A stretch of 61,656 bases of DNA from assembly GCA_031270605.1 (NCBI GenBank), contig JAISXG010000034.1, forward strand, positions 1-61,656. Direction: 5' to 3'. Shown here in pieces: positions 25,481 through 33,395 of this stretch. The DNA comes from Oscillospiraceae bacterium. GTDB taxonomy: Bacteria > Bacillota > Clostridia > Oscillospirales > Acutalibacteraceae. The notes beneath the pieces are model-generated. The model was not told where the DNA came from. It saw nothing but the letters and a program-made list of their open reading frames with translations, and did no database searches. The translations under genes and the position numbers were made by a program. Numbering within the stretch: position 1 is the first letter of the stretch; every line of letters starts with the position of its first letter.

Positions 25481-25662
25481 TACATCCAAAGCGTCTGTTG
25501 TTTCAGCTCTGAAAAAGCGTTCCAGATAACAGCGCGTTCTGGTTGTATGCCATGTTGCCCTGCAATGCCGGAGTTGAAAAAACCGCCGGTTTTGCGTGTA
25601 ATTTGTTTGCGTGTTGTGTGCATTTGTGCCTTATTTTCCAAAAAAACAAAGGAGGATGAGGT

Positions 25663-27006
25663 ATGAAAGACAAAATTCTGGAGCTTTTGAACGAAAAAAA
25701 ATACAATTCTCTTTTTGAGCTGCTGCTGGAGTGCAATGCGGTTGACCTTGCGTTTTTGATGGGCGAGCTTGAAAATGAGGATATGATCAAGATTTTTCGC
25801 CTGCTCTCGAAAGACAGCGCGGCGGAAGTCTTTTCGTATATGGAGCCGGACGACCAGGAGCGGCTTATCTCTCTGTTTTCGGACAGAGAGCTGCATAAAA
25901 TCATTGATGAGATGTATTTTGACGATACGGTGGATCTCGTCAGCGAAATGCCCGCTTTCGTGGTCAAGCGCATCCTCAAAACCGCCGCGCCCGAGCAGCG
26001 CCGGCTGATCAACGAGTTTCTGCAATATCCCGACGACAGCGCGGGCAGCCTGATGACCATTGAATTCGTGGATTTAAAGTCGCATATGAGCGTGGAGCAG
26101 GCCATTGAAAAGATCCGCGCCGAAGGGATCGACAAAGAGACCATTTACACCTGCTATGTGCTCGACGACACCCGGCAATTGATCGGTATTGTAGATATTA
26201 AGGATTTGCTGACCGCCGGTTTTGATACGCCTGTCAGCGAGCTGATGCAAACTTCGGTAATCACCGCGCACACCCTTGAAAACAAAGAGGATGTTGCCAG
26301 AAGAATCAATAAATACGACCTTTTGGCCCTGCCGGTCGTCGACAGGGAAAACCGCCTTGTCGGCATTATCACCATCGACGACGCCGTGGAGGTCATTGAA
26401 GAAGAAACGGCCGCGGACTTTGAAAAAATGGCCGCCATTACGCCCACAGACGAATCCTATTTCAGAACCGGCGTCTGGCGGCACTCGCGCAGCAGAATTG
26501 TCTGGCTGGTTCTTTCACTGCTTCCAAACATTTTTTCGGGCAGTATCATCGCTTTTTATCAGTCGCATAATCCGGCGCTTTTGTCATTGACGGCGTTCAT
26601 CCCCATGCTCATGGGCGCGGGCGGCAACAGCGGTTCGCAGTCGTCCACCATGATTATCCGCGGCATGGCAACGGACGAAATCGCGCTGAAGGATTTCTTT
26701 CGCGCCGCGTGGAAGGAGCTGCGCATCAGCCTGCTTTGCGCGGCGGTTCTCGCGGTTGTCAACGGCGTGCGTATAGCGCTGCAATACAACAGCACGCTCA
26801 CCGCGCTGATGGTCAGCCTGACAATGCTCATAACCGTCATTACGGCAAACCTTTTAGGCTGCATGCTTCCCATGGGCGCCAAAAAGCTCAAAATTGACCC
26901 TGCCATCATGGCAGGACCGATGATCACCACCGTCATGGACATCGCCTCTATTGTGATCTATTTCAACATTGCGATTCGCCTTTTGGGCACCGCAAGCCGG
27001 TTGTGA
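25663..27006 (+). CDS. mgtE: Magnesium transporter MgtE, copy 1
   Basis: A 447-residue Mg2+ channel. Residues 1-125 form the acidic MgtE N domain of superhelical repeats, 130-250 two CBS domains that sense magnesium (LLALPVVDRENRLVGIITIDDAVEV), and ~275-447 five TM helices with MGAGGNSGSQSSTMIIRGMAT, which lines the pore in the family. It is the first of two tandem mgtE genes and follows a long structured leader, so its expression is probably set by metal level. AAAGGAGG precedes the start. Confidence 0.95.
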   Translation: MKDKILELLNEKKYNSLFELLLECNAVDLAFLMGELENEDMIKIFRLLSKDSAAEVFSYMEPDDQERLISLFSDRELHKIIDEMYFDDTVDLVSEMPAFVVKRILKTAAPEQRRLINEFLQYPDDSAGSLMTIEFVDLKSHMSVEQAIEKIRAEGIDKETIYTCYVLDDTRQLIGIVDIKDLLTAGFDTPVSELMQTSVITAHTLENKEDVARRINKYDLLALPVVDRENRLVGIITIDDAVEVIEEETAADFEKMAAITPTDESYFRTGVWRHSRSRIVWLVLSLLPNIFSGSIIAFYQSHNPALLSLTAFIPMLMGAGGNSGSQSSTMIIRGMATDEIALKDFFRAAWKELRISLLCAAVLAVVNGVRIALQYNSTLTALMVSLTMLITVITANLLGCMLPMGAKKLKIDPAIMAGPMITTVMDIASIVIYFNIAIRLLGTASRL

Positions 27007-27020
27007 GGGGGGGGCGAAAG

Positions 27021-27110
27021 TTTGAAAGATAAATCTTTCAAACAGGAAGTTTTGTCCTTTCACATCGTACAGGGAAGATGTGAATCGGCTTTGCCGACCG
27101 GCCAAAACTT
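27021..27110 (+). ncRNA. Structured intergenic element, copy 1 (candidate RNA motif)
   Basis: A hairpin TTTGAAAGAT/ATCTTTCAAA is followed by a closing stem AAGTTTTG/CAAAACTT that encloses two hairpins: CACATC/GATGTG and TCGGC/GCCGA, the latter leading into GACCGGCC. The same layout recurs at 29719-29806 with different paired bases. It lies between mgtE copy 1 and the ribosome binding site of copy 2. Confidence 0.65.
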
Positions 27111-27140
27111 CCGCCGCGCAGGGAAAGGATGGTCATGACG

Positions 27141-28472
27141 ATGAAAGAGAGAATCCGTGAGCTTTTAAACGAAAAAAAATACAACACCCTTTTTGAATAC
27201 CTTACCGAACAGAATGTTGTTGATATCGCGCTGGTGTTCAACGAACTGAGCGACGAGGAAATCATCCGCGCGTTTCGGTTGCTGCCGAAAGAAACCGCAT
27301 CTGAGGCGTTTTCTTATATGGACAGCCGTGTGCAGGAGCATCTGATCCGCGTGATGAGCGACCGCGAGCTTGAGCTTGTCGCAAAAGACCTGTTTATGGA
27401 CGACACGGTTGACCTGCTGGGCGAAATGCCCGCGTCTTTGGTCAAGCGCATCCTCAAGGCGGCAAAACCCGAAGACAGGAAAATCATCAATGAGCTGCTG
27501 CAATATCCCGAGGAATCGGCCGGCAGTGTGATGACGACCGAATTTGTAGACCTTATCAGCTCCATGAGCGTGCTGGACGCCATCAAAAAAATCAAACAGG
27601 ACGGCATTTCAAAAGAAACCGTCTATACCTGCTATGTTCTTGACCACGCGCGGCATCTGATCGGCCTTGTGTCTGTCAAAGACCTGCTGCTTTCCTCCTA
27701 TGACACTGTGATTGACGACATCATGGAGACAAATATTATTAAAGCGGAAACGCTGGAAGATAAGGAAAGCGTAGCAAACAGAATCAGCAAATATGACCTT
27801 TTGGCCCTGCCGGTTGTTGATAAGGAAAACCGCCTCGTCGGCATTATCACCATCGACGACGCGGTGGATGTCTATACCCGCGCGGCGGACGAGGACTTTG
27901 AAAAGATGAACGCCCTCTCGCCTTCCGAAGACACCTATTTTAAAACCGGCGTGTTCAAACACGCGAGCAAGCGCATTGTGTGGCTGTTTGTTTTGATGCT
28001 TTCCGCCATGATCACCGAAGCCATCATTAAAAATTATGAAACGGCGCTCAGCGCAATCCCGCTTCTCGCGTCTTTCCTCCCGATGCTGATGGATACGGGC
28101 GGCGACAGCGGCTCGCAGTCCGCAACGCTGATCATTCGCGGGATGGCAACGGATGAAATCCATCTGAAGGACTTTTTTAAAGTGTTCTGGAAGGAGTTTC
28201 GCGTCGCATTTCTCTGCTCGTCCATCATCGCGGCGGCGAATGCCGTGCGTATTCTGGTGCAATACGGGGACCCGCTTGTGGCGCTGTCCGTCAGCCTGAC
28301 GTTAATCGGCACCGTCGTTTTTGCAAAGCTTCTGGGCGGTATGCTGCCTATGTTCGCAAAACTTGTGAAAGTTGACCCCGCCGTAATGGCCGCTCCCCTG
28401 ATTTCCACCATTGTGGACTCGTTCTCGGTGTTTATTTATTTCAACTTCGCGATGTTGATTCTGAAAATATAG
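27141..28472 (+). CDS. mgtE: Magnesium transporter MgtE, copy 2
   Basis: About 443 residues with the same N domain, CBS pair and five-helix channel as copy 1, which it resembles along its whole length (MKERIRELLNEKKYNTLFEYL against MKDKILELLNEKKYNSLFELL; pore motif MDTGGDSGSQSATLIIRGMAT). In the pore segment Asp replaces one Asn (GGDSGS versus GGNSGS). The cytoplasmic CBS linker is also changed (YTRAADEDF). Three in-frame ATGs (27129, 27135, 27141) compete; I use 27141 by alignment with copy 1. A structured intergenic element precedes it. Confidence 0.94.
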   Translation: MKERIRELLNEKKYNTLFEYLTEQNVVDIALVFNELSDEEIIRAFRLLPKETASEAFSYMDSRVQEHLIRVMSDRELELVAKDLFMDDTVDLLGEMPASLVKRILKAAKPEDRKIINELLQYPEESAGSVMTTEFVDLISSMSVLDAIKKIKQDGISKETVYTCYVLDHARHLIGLVSVKDLLLSSYDTVIDDIMETNIIKAETLEDKESVANRISKYDLLALPVVDKENRLVGIITIDDAVDVYTRAADEDFEKMNALSPSEDTYFKTGVFKHASKRIVWLFVLMLSAMITEAIIKNYETALSAIPLLASFLPMLMDTGGDSGSQSATLIIRGMATDEIHLKDFFKVFWKEFRVAFLCSSIIAAANAVRILVQYGDPLVALSVSLTLIGTVVFAKLLGGMLPMFAKLVKVDPAVMAAPLISTIVDSFSVFIYFNFAMLILKI

Positions 28473-28484
28473 AACGGCAGGAAC

Positions 28485-28504
28485 TTGTCTTTCGCGAAAG
28501 ACAA
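28485..28504 (+). repeat. Small perfect hairpin between genes
   Basis: TTGTCTTTC and GAAAGACAA pair perfectly with a two-base centre, between mgtE copy 2 and the methyltransferase gene. There is no T-run; it may stabilise or process the mRNA. Confidence 0.5.
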
Positions 28505-28531
28505 CCAAAAAACAAAAGATTGGAAAAAATT

Positions 28532-29647
28532 ATGCACATTAACTTTGTTATTCCCTGCCTTTTGGGGCTTGAGCGCCCGATTGCAGACGAGCTTCTTGTT
28601 ATGGAGGCCGAAAACGTGCAGTGTGAAAACGGCCGTGTGCTGTTTGAGGGCAATGAAAACATGCTCGCACGCGCAAACATCTGCTCGCGCTTTGCCGAGC
28701 GCATTCAGGTGCTGGTCGGCACCTTCTCCGCTCACAGCTTTGACGAGCTGTTTGAGGGTACAAAAGCCCTGCCGTGGGAACATTGGGTGGGCAAAACGGA
28801 TGCGTTTCCCGTAAAGGGCTATTCGCTGGACTCCGAATTGTTCAGCGTGAGCGACTGCCAGTCCATCATCAAAAAAGCGGTTGTGGAGCGGCTGAAGCAA
28901 ACCCACAAACTCCCCTGGTTTGAAGAAACCGGCGCACTTTATCAGATTCAGTTCTCCATCATGAAAAATCAGGTCAGCCTGCTCATCGACACCTCGGGCG
29001 CAGGACTGCACAAACGCGGCTACCGCCCGGTGGCAAACGCGGCCCCCCTCAAAGAAACCCTCTCCGCCGCGCTGTGCCAGTTTGCGCGCCTGCGCGACTT
29101 TCACACGCTCTATGACCCGATGTGCGGCTCCGGCACCATTTTGATTGAGGGCGCCATGCTCGCAAACAATATCGCACCGGGCCTGCACAGAAATTTCACC
29201 GCCGAACTCTGGCGGCAGGTTCCGCCCGGGATTTGGAAAGAGGAGCGCGAACGGGCAAAGTCGCTTGAAAAAACAGAGACCTATTTCCGCGCGATTGGAT
29301 CGGACATCGACCCGAAATCCCTTGCCATTGCAAAAGAAAACGTGAAACGCGCGGGGCTTGAGCACATCATATCCTTCAAAAAGCGGGACATCGCCGACTT
29401 TTCACCCGAGACGGAAAAAGGCACGGTCATCATCAACCCGCCCTACGGCGAGCGGCTTTTGGACTTGGACGCGGCGCATGAAATTTACAAAACCATGGGA
29501 AAGGTCTTGACCGCGAAGCGCGGTTGGAGTTATTATATTATCACGGCGGACGACGACTTTGAAAAACACTTTGGCAAAAAGGCCGATAAGCGCCGCAAGC
29601 TCTATAACGGCATGCTGAAATGCCAGCTCTATATGTATTTTAAATAA
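28532..29647 (+). CDS. THUMP-domain RNA methyltransferase (RlmL/YpsC-like)
   Basis: A 371-residue SAM-dependent methyltransferase. Residues ~1-155 form the N-terminal part with a THUMP domain; the catalytic Rossmann domain has PMCGSGTILIEGAMLA for SAM binding and NPPYGERL as the N6/N2-type catalytic motif. The family (YpsC, RlmL N-terminal half) makes m2G in 23S rRNA; the exact site here is inferred. TAC-Arg motif HKRGYRP leads into the domain, as is typical. I prefer the ATG at 28532 over an upstream TTG. Confidence 0.9.
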   Translation: MHINFVIPCLLGLERPIADELLVMEAENVQCENGRVLFEGNENMLARANICSRFAERIQVLVGTFSAHSFDELFEGTKALPWEHWVGKTDAFPVKGYSLDSELFSVSDCQSIIKKAVVERLKQTHKLPWFEETGALYQIQFSIMKNQVSLLIDTSGAGLHKRGYRPVANAAPLKETLSAALCQFARLRDFHTLYDPMCGSGTILIEGAMLANNIAPGLHRNFTAELWRQVPPGIWKEERERAKSLEKTETYFRAIGSDIDPKSLAIAKENVKRAGLEHIISFKKRDIADFSPETEKGTVIINPPYGERLLDLDAAHEIYKTMGKVLTAKRGWSYYIITADDDFEKHFGKKADKRRKLYNGMLKCQLYMYFK

Positions 29648-29718
29648 TGTTCACCCAACAAACACTGTTTACAGACAGATTCTTGCGCATTCCCGCACCC
29701 AAAATCCAAAGGAGGAAC

Positions 29719-29806
29719 TTTGAAAGGCACTGCCTTTCAAACCCGGAGTTTTGTCCTGTCGCGCCGTACCGAACGGCGCGAACCGGCGTTGCCGACCGGC
29801 CAAAAC
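29719..29806 (+). ncRNA. Structured intergenic element, copy 2 (candidate RNA motif)
   Basis: Same order of elements as at 27021: hairpin TTTGAAAGGC/GCCTTTCAAA, closing stem GTTTTG/CAAAAC, inner hairpins GCGCCGT/ACGGCGC and CGGC/GCCG leading into GACCGGCC. Compared with copy 1, both hairpins changed bases on both sides and kept pairing. It lies before the lipid kinase gene. Confidence 0.65.
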
Positions 29807-29834
29807 ATCCCGGATTCTGCGAAAGGACGGTCAT

Positions 29835-30809
29835 ATGAGTATGAAGCACTTTTTCATCATCAACCCCGTTGCGGGCAAGGGCAAAGCCGTTTCCATTATC
29901 AAACCGCAGATTGAGGCATATGCAAAAACAAGGGATCTTGACTATGTGATCTATGTCACAAGCGCGAAAGGTGAGGCAATCGGTTATGTGAAGAAGATGG
30001 CGGCGGAAGCCGGGGGCGAGAATGTGCGCTTTTATGCCTGCGGCGGCGACGGCACGCTGTACGAAGTCGTCAACGGTGCGGTGGGTTTTCCGAACGCGCA
30101 GGTGGGCGTGATCCCTCTAGGGTCGGGCAACGACTTTGTTCGCCTGTTCGGCACAAAGGAGCAGTTTGTGAATGTGCAGGCGCAAATTGAGGGCACCCCG
30201 GTTTTGCTTGATATCATCCGCTGCGGCGGGCAATACGCCATCAACCAATGCTCCATGGGTCTTGACGCCGAGGTTTGCGCAAAGCAGGCCTATTTTAACA
30301 AAATGCCCCTTCTGGGCGGCGAGGCTTCTTATTATGCGGCGCTGCTCTACTGTTTTTTGAGAAAAATGGGCAGCGAGTTCACCATTACGATAGACGGCAG
30401 CGCACCTTACACCGAAAAGGTCTTTTTTGCCTTTGCGGGCAACTCCCGCTGGTATGGCGGCGGCTTCATGGCGGCCCCCATCGCGATGCCCGACGACGGA
30501 CTGCTTGACTTTGTGGTCGTCAAAAAGAACATGCCCCGCATCAAGCTGCTGCCTTTGATTAACAAATATAAAAACGGTCAGCATATGGATTGGGACATCA
30601 CAAAATACACCCGCGGCAAGAAAATGCACGTGCAAAGCGAAAAGCCCGCGGCTGTGAACATAGACGGCGAAACCCATTATGTGCATGAAAGCACATTTGA
30701 GATTATTGAAAAGGGCATCACCTTTGTGGTTCCCTCCACCGCTTCTTATTTTGCCGAGGTGGCATCGGGAATCATCAGCGACAAGACTCCCCTGCCATCA
30801 AACAGATAA
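29835..30809 (+). CDS. Diacylglycerol/lipid kinase family protein
   Basis: A 324-residue DAGK-catalytic-domain protein (DgkB/YegS type). IINPVAGKGKA starts the ATP domain, CGGDGTLYEVVNG (69-81) is the nucleotide-binding loop, and IPLGSGNDFVR follows; FAGNSRWYGGG and the PDDGLLDF motif lie in the second domain. Members phosphorylate diacylglycerol or related lipids at the membrane for phospholipid recycling. I chose the ATG at 29835, seven bases after AAAGGA; the longer frame runs through the structured element. A terminator follows. Confidence 0.9.
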   Translation: MSMKHFFIINPVAGKGKAVSIIKPQIEAYAKTRDLDYVIYVTSAKGEAIGYVKKMAAEAGGENVRFYACGGDGTLYEVVNGAVGFPNAQVGVIPLGSGNDFVRLFGTKEQFVNVQAQIEGTPVLLDIIRCGGQYAINQCSMGLDAEVCAKQAYFNKMPLLGGEASYYAALLYCFLRKMGSEFTITIDGSAPYTEKVFFAFAGNSRWYGGGFMAAPIAMPDDGLLDFVVVKKNMPRIKLLPLINKYKNGQHMDWDITKYTRGKKMHVQSEKPAAVNIDGETHYVHESTFEIIEKGITFVVPSTASYFAEVASGIISDKTPLPSNR

Positions 30810-30817
30810 AATAAGGC

Positions 30818-30850
30818 TGCCGGCACGAAATGTCTGTGCCGGCATTTTTT
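30818..30850 (+). terminator. Terminator after the lipid kinase
   Basis: TGCCGGCAC and GTGCCGGCA stem followed by six T residues. Confidence 0.88.
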
Positions 30851-30862
30851 ATGAGGTATGTT

Positions 30863-31405
30863 ATGAACATCACAGAACTCTTGCGTGAAAAACAAAGCAC
30901 ATCTGAGGTTTTGAGTGTCTTTCATGATGAACAGGCCTCTTCACCTGCTTATTCGGGCATGCTCGCGGCGGCGGACGGCGAATGCGCGCTTTTTTATTGC
31001 GTTTCTCCCGCCGGTAAATATGACGGTTATATCCTGGACTTCATAAAAAATATCGCGAACATCAGGAGCGGCACAAGATATGAATCCGGCCGCGCGCGGC
31101 TTTTCAGGCATTATAAACAAGCCCACATGCCCGTTGCGGCGGAAGAAGATATCAAAACCTGTTTTTTCGCCTTTATTCAAAAACACCGGTTCACCGTCAA
31201 TGTCACATTACAAGACCCAAAGCAAAACGGCTTAATTGCCTTTTGGGAGGCGTATGATGCAGGAAATCGTACACTAAAGTTCACACTCCTCAATGAATAT
31301 GGCGATATATCAGGCGAAGCGTCCGTTTCTCTCGCGGATATCAAACAAATCAGCAGCGAACGCGAAACAGAGCGCACCGCCCGCAACCTGCATTTACTTG
31401 GATGA
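30863..31405 (+). CDS. Hypothetical protein
   Basis: A 180-residue soluble protein beginning NITELLREKQSTSEVLSVF, with no signal peptide, membrane segment or recognised motif. The middle contains FYCVSPAGKYDGYILDFIKN, and the C-terminal half is beta-rich (FTVNVTLQDP, LKFTLLNEYGD). GAGGT lies five bases before the ATG at 30863, which I prefer to an upstream frame that overlaps the terminator. It is bounded by terminators on both sides, so it is a single-gene unit of unknown role. Confidence 0.68.
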   Translation: MNITELLREKQSTSEVLSVFHDEQASSPAYSGMLAAADGECALFYCVSPAGKYDGYILDFIKNIANIRSGTRYESGRARLFRHYKQAHMPVAAEEDIKTCFFAFIQKHRFTVNVTLQDPKQNGLIAFWEAYDAGNRTLKFTLLNEYGDISGEASVSLADIKQISSERETERTARNLHLLG

Positions 31406-31416
31406 ACGTCCGCATG

Positions 31417-31452
31417 AAAAGCCCCTGTGCAATACAGCACAGGGGCTTTTTG
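31417..31452. terminator. Bidirectional terminator
   Basis: AAAAGCCCCTGTGC and GCACAGGGGCTTTT stem with six-base loop, between converging genes; T-rich on both strands. Confidence 0.92.
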
Positions 31453-31468
31453 TTGCATCAGATTTGTG

Positions 31469-33118
31469 TTATCTCACACTGCCCAGCAGGTCAATGTAGC
31501 CTTCGGTCAATGTGGAGGCAGTCGCCTTGCCAAGAGAGAGGAATTCTTCATAATGCTTGTTGTTTTCGCCATAATATTTATCGAATACGTCGGCGAAAGT
31601 ATTTGCATAGTCATTGTCGGGCACGACATAACCAACCTGGTCATTCGTCAAACCGAAAGCGATCGTTTTTCTGCCGCCCGTAAAGTTCGCAATGGGCTCA
31701 TATTGCCAATCGGTGCCGTTCCATGCAATGCTTGCGGGCTTGGTGCCGCCCCAGACGATTTCAGCTGAAAATTCGCCGGGCAGCAGCAGCACTGCAAGCG
31801 AGGAACCAAGCTCTGCGTAGCCGATTTCGGTAACGGCCAATGCGTCCTGAATGCGGCTGGACTGCATGACACACCTGTTGTTGGCCATCTGGAACTTGCA
31901 AACGACCCACAGCAGCGGGTTGGTAACGGGAACCAGCACTTCTGTGTGAACAATATTCATAATCGGCTCAATCTCCGTATAGTTGTCAATCGCAAGAAGG
32001 CGGTTCACAATTTCGCGGCCATATACGGTCAGTTCATCATAACCGGTGGAACCCTCGGGCAGGTTCAAAGACGAGGAATCCTTTGTGAGAGCAGCCTGCG
32101 CGCCTTGGAAGAACGCGACGTCCGCGCCCGCGACTTCCTTCGCGTATCTCGCAATTTCGCCCGGATAGTCCGCGCTGGCCTTATCTTCTTCTCTTGAAAG
32201 AGAGGTCGGATGCACGCCCATGTTCACAAGCCAGATCTCGTTGCTCTCAGCATCAGCCGGAACAAATTTAATCTGATTGACATTCGGGTCAAAGGCAATG
32301 GGATTCTGCTTGTCTTTGATCAATTCGGAAATATCGGCGGAACCGTAAGAGAGCGTGCCCTCTTCCATGCTTTCAACAGCCTCTGTAACCGCGGCCTTTG
32401 ACTGGGAAAGCAAAAGCGAATAGATTGTTTCGTCCACGGGGTTTTTGAATTCTGATTTTCTCGTCACCAAATTTTTAAGGTTAGAGGTGATCAGCGTTTT
32501 AACATCCTGGCCAAGGCCGTGCGTGTCTATTCCGTAATGGGTGTGAGAAAGCGTGAAGTTGATGCTGACAATATTGTTTTGCGCGGCAAACTCGGCAAGG
32601 TTCGCGCGAAGCGCCTGAACCGTTGCGTTTGTCATGCCGAAGCCGTCGATTGAAGCAAAAATCACAATGCCGCTGCCCGCGTCAAGCGCAACCGCTCTGA
32701 TGAACTGGCCGTCGCCCTCATAAACCGATTTTGCGACAGCGCCGTTGAGAAAACCGGCCATCGGGTAGCCTTTGCTGATGTCGTTCGGAATAATGCTCCT
32801 GCTGGCGTAGCCCGCTTTCCATGTCTGGGCGGTCGGCTCGTCAACAAAATCAGCGCTGCCTTTAAACTCTGTGTTCGGCACATATTCGTCAACCTTGTCC
32901 CAATCAAGGTTCGGGAAAATAAAAAGAAGCCCGCCAATCAGAATTTCAGCAGCCTTGCTCAGCATGGATGACAGCGTCTTCCCCACAATAAAGTTAGAGG
33001 GCAACGAACCCCCCTGCGCGTCGTTTGCGGCATAAACGGGAATGGCGGAACCAAACGCGGAAAACGCCATAACCAATGCCAAAAGCAAAGCAAGAGATTT
33101 TTTCCAAGTCTTTGACAT
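31469..33118 (-). CDS. Secreted neutral-ceramidase-like protein
   Basis: A 549-residue exported protein. The signal peptide is SLALLLALVMAFSAFGSAIP, cut after VYA. The mature domain opens KAGYASRSIIPNDISKGYPMAGF, has NFTLSHTHYGIDTHGLG (zinc-binding His pair of the neutral/alkaline ceramidase family) and the segment IWLVNMGVHPTSLSREEDKASADYPG with further metal-site and active-site candidates. Ceramidases split ceramide into sphingosine and fatty acid; a gut bacterium could use host lipids so. Only the N-terminal catalytic domain type is present, and substrate is inferred. It stands alone behind its own promoter. Confidence 0.78.
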   Translation of the reverse strand: MSKTWKKSLALLLALVMAFSAFGSAIPVYAANDAQGGSLPSNFIVGKTLSSMLSKAAEILIGGLLFIFPNLDWDKVDEYVPNTEFKGSADFVDEPTAQTWKAGYASRSIIPNDISKGYPMAGFLNGAVAKSVYEGDGQFIRAVALDAGSGIVIFASIDGFGMTNATVQALRANLAEFAAQNNIVSINFTLSHTHYGIDTHGLGQDVKTLITSNLKNLVTRKSEFKNPVDETIYSLLLSQSKAAVTEAVESMEEGTLSYGSADISELIKDKQNPIAFDPNVNQIKFVPADAESNEIWLVNMGVHPTSLSREEDKASADYPGEIARYAKEVAGADVAFFQGAQAALTKDSSSLNLPEGSTGYDELTVYGREIVNRLLAIDNYTEIEPIMNIVHTEVLVPVTNPLLWVVCKFQMANNRCVMQSSRIQDALAVTEIGYAELGSSLAVLLLPGEFSAEIVWGGTKPASIAWNGTDWQYEPIANFTGGRKTIAFGLTNDQVGYVVPDNDYANTFADVFDKYYGENNKHYEEFLSLGKATASTLTEGYIDLLGSVR

Positions 33119-33167
33119 AATTGAACCTCCCGGTCAAAATAATGAACCATGTATTCATAGTGCCTTC

Positions 33168-33196
33168 ATTATACTCTGATTTTCTTTATATGTAAA
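33168..33196 (-). promoter_or_regulatory. Promoter of the ceramidase-like gene
   Basis: TTTACA and TATAAT, spacer 17 bases, on the minus strand about 50 bases before the start codon. Confidence 0.8.
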
Positions 33197-33335
33197 GACT
33201 AATTTGTACAAATCCTATAAAAATCTTTTTAGTTTGTTTTGATTTATTTCATAAAAAGCATTAATCATTTTAAAACGATTTTTCAACGGCAGAACATGAG
33301 TAAAACAAACAATCCTGTATAAACTAACGAAGCAA

Positions 33336-33366
33336 GGCCGCAAAAGCGGCCGACCGCGTGTTTTTT
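33336..33366 (+). promoter_or_regulatory. Hairpin with T-run in the leader of the sugar-nucleotide gene
   Basis: GGCCGC-AAAA-GCGGCC followed by GACCG and then TTTTTT, 30 bases before the start codon. It could attenuate transcription. The GCGGCCGACCG part recalls the last hairpin of the two structured elements at 27021 and 29719. Confidence 0.45.
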
Positions 33367-33395
33367 GCAGACCAATCGAAAGGACGGACATCGTT

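Noticed and set aside
25416-25529. 37-codon frame ahead of mgtE
   Set aside because: It overlaps the structured leader, its ribosome binding site is poor and the peptide looks random.
28436-29365. 309-codon minus-strand frame over the RNA methyltransferase gene
   Set aside because: Antisense shadow of a gene with clear SAM and NPPY motifs.
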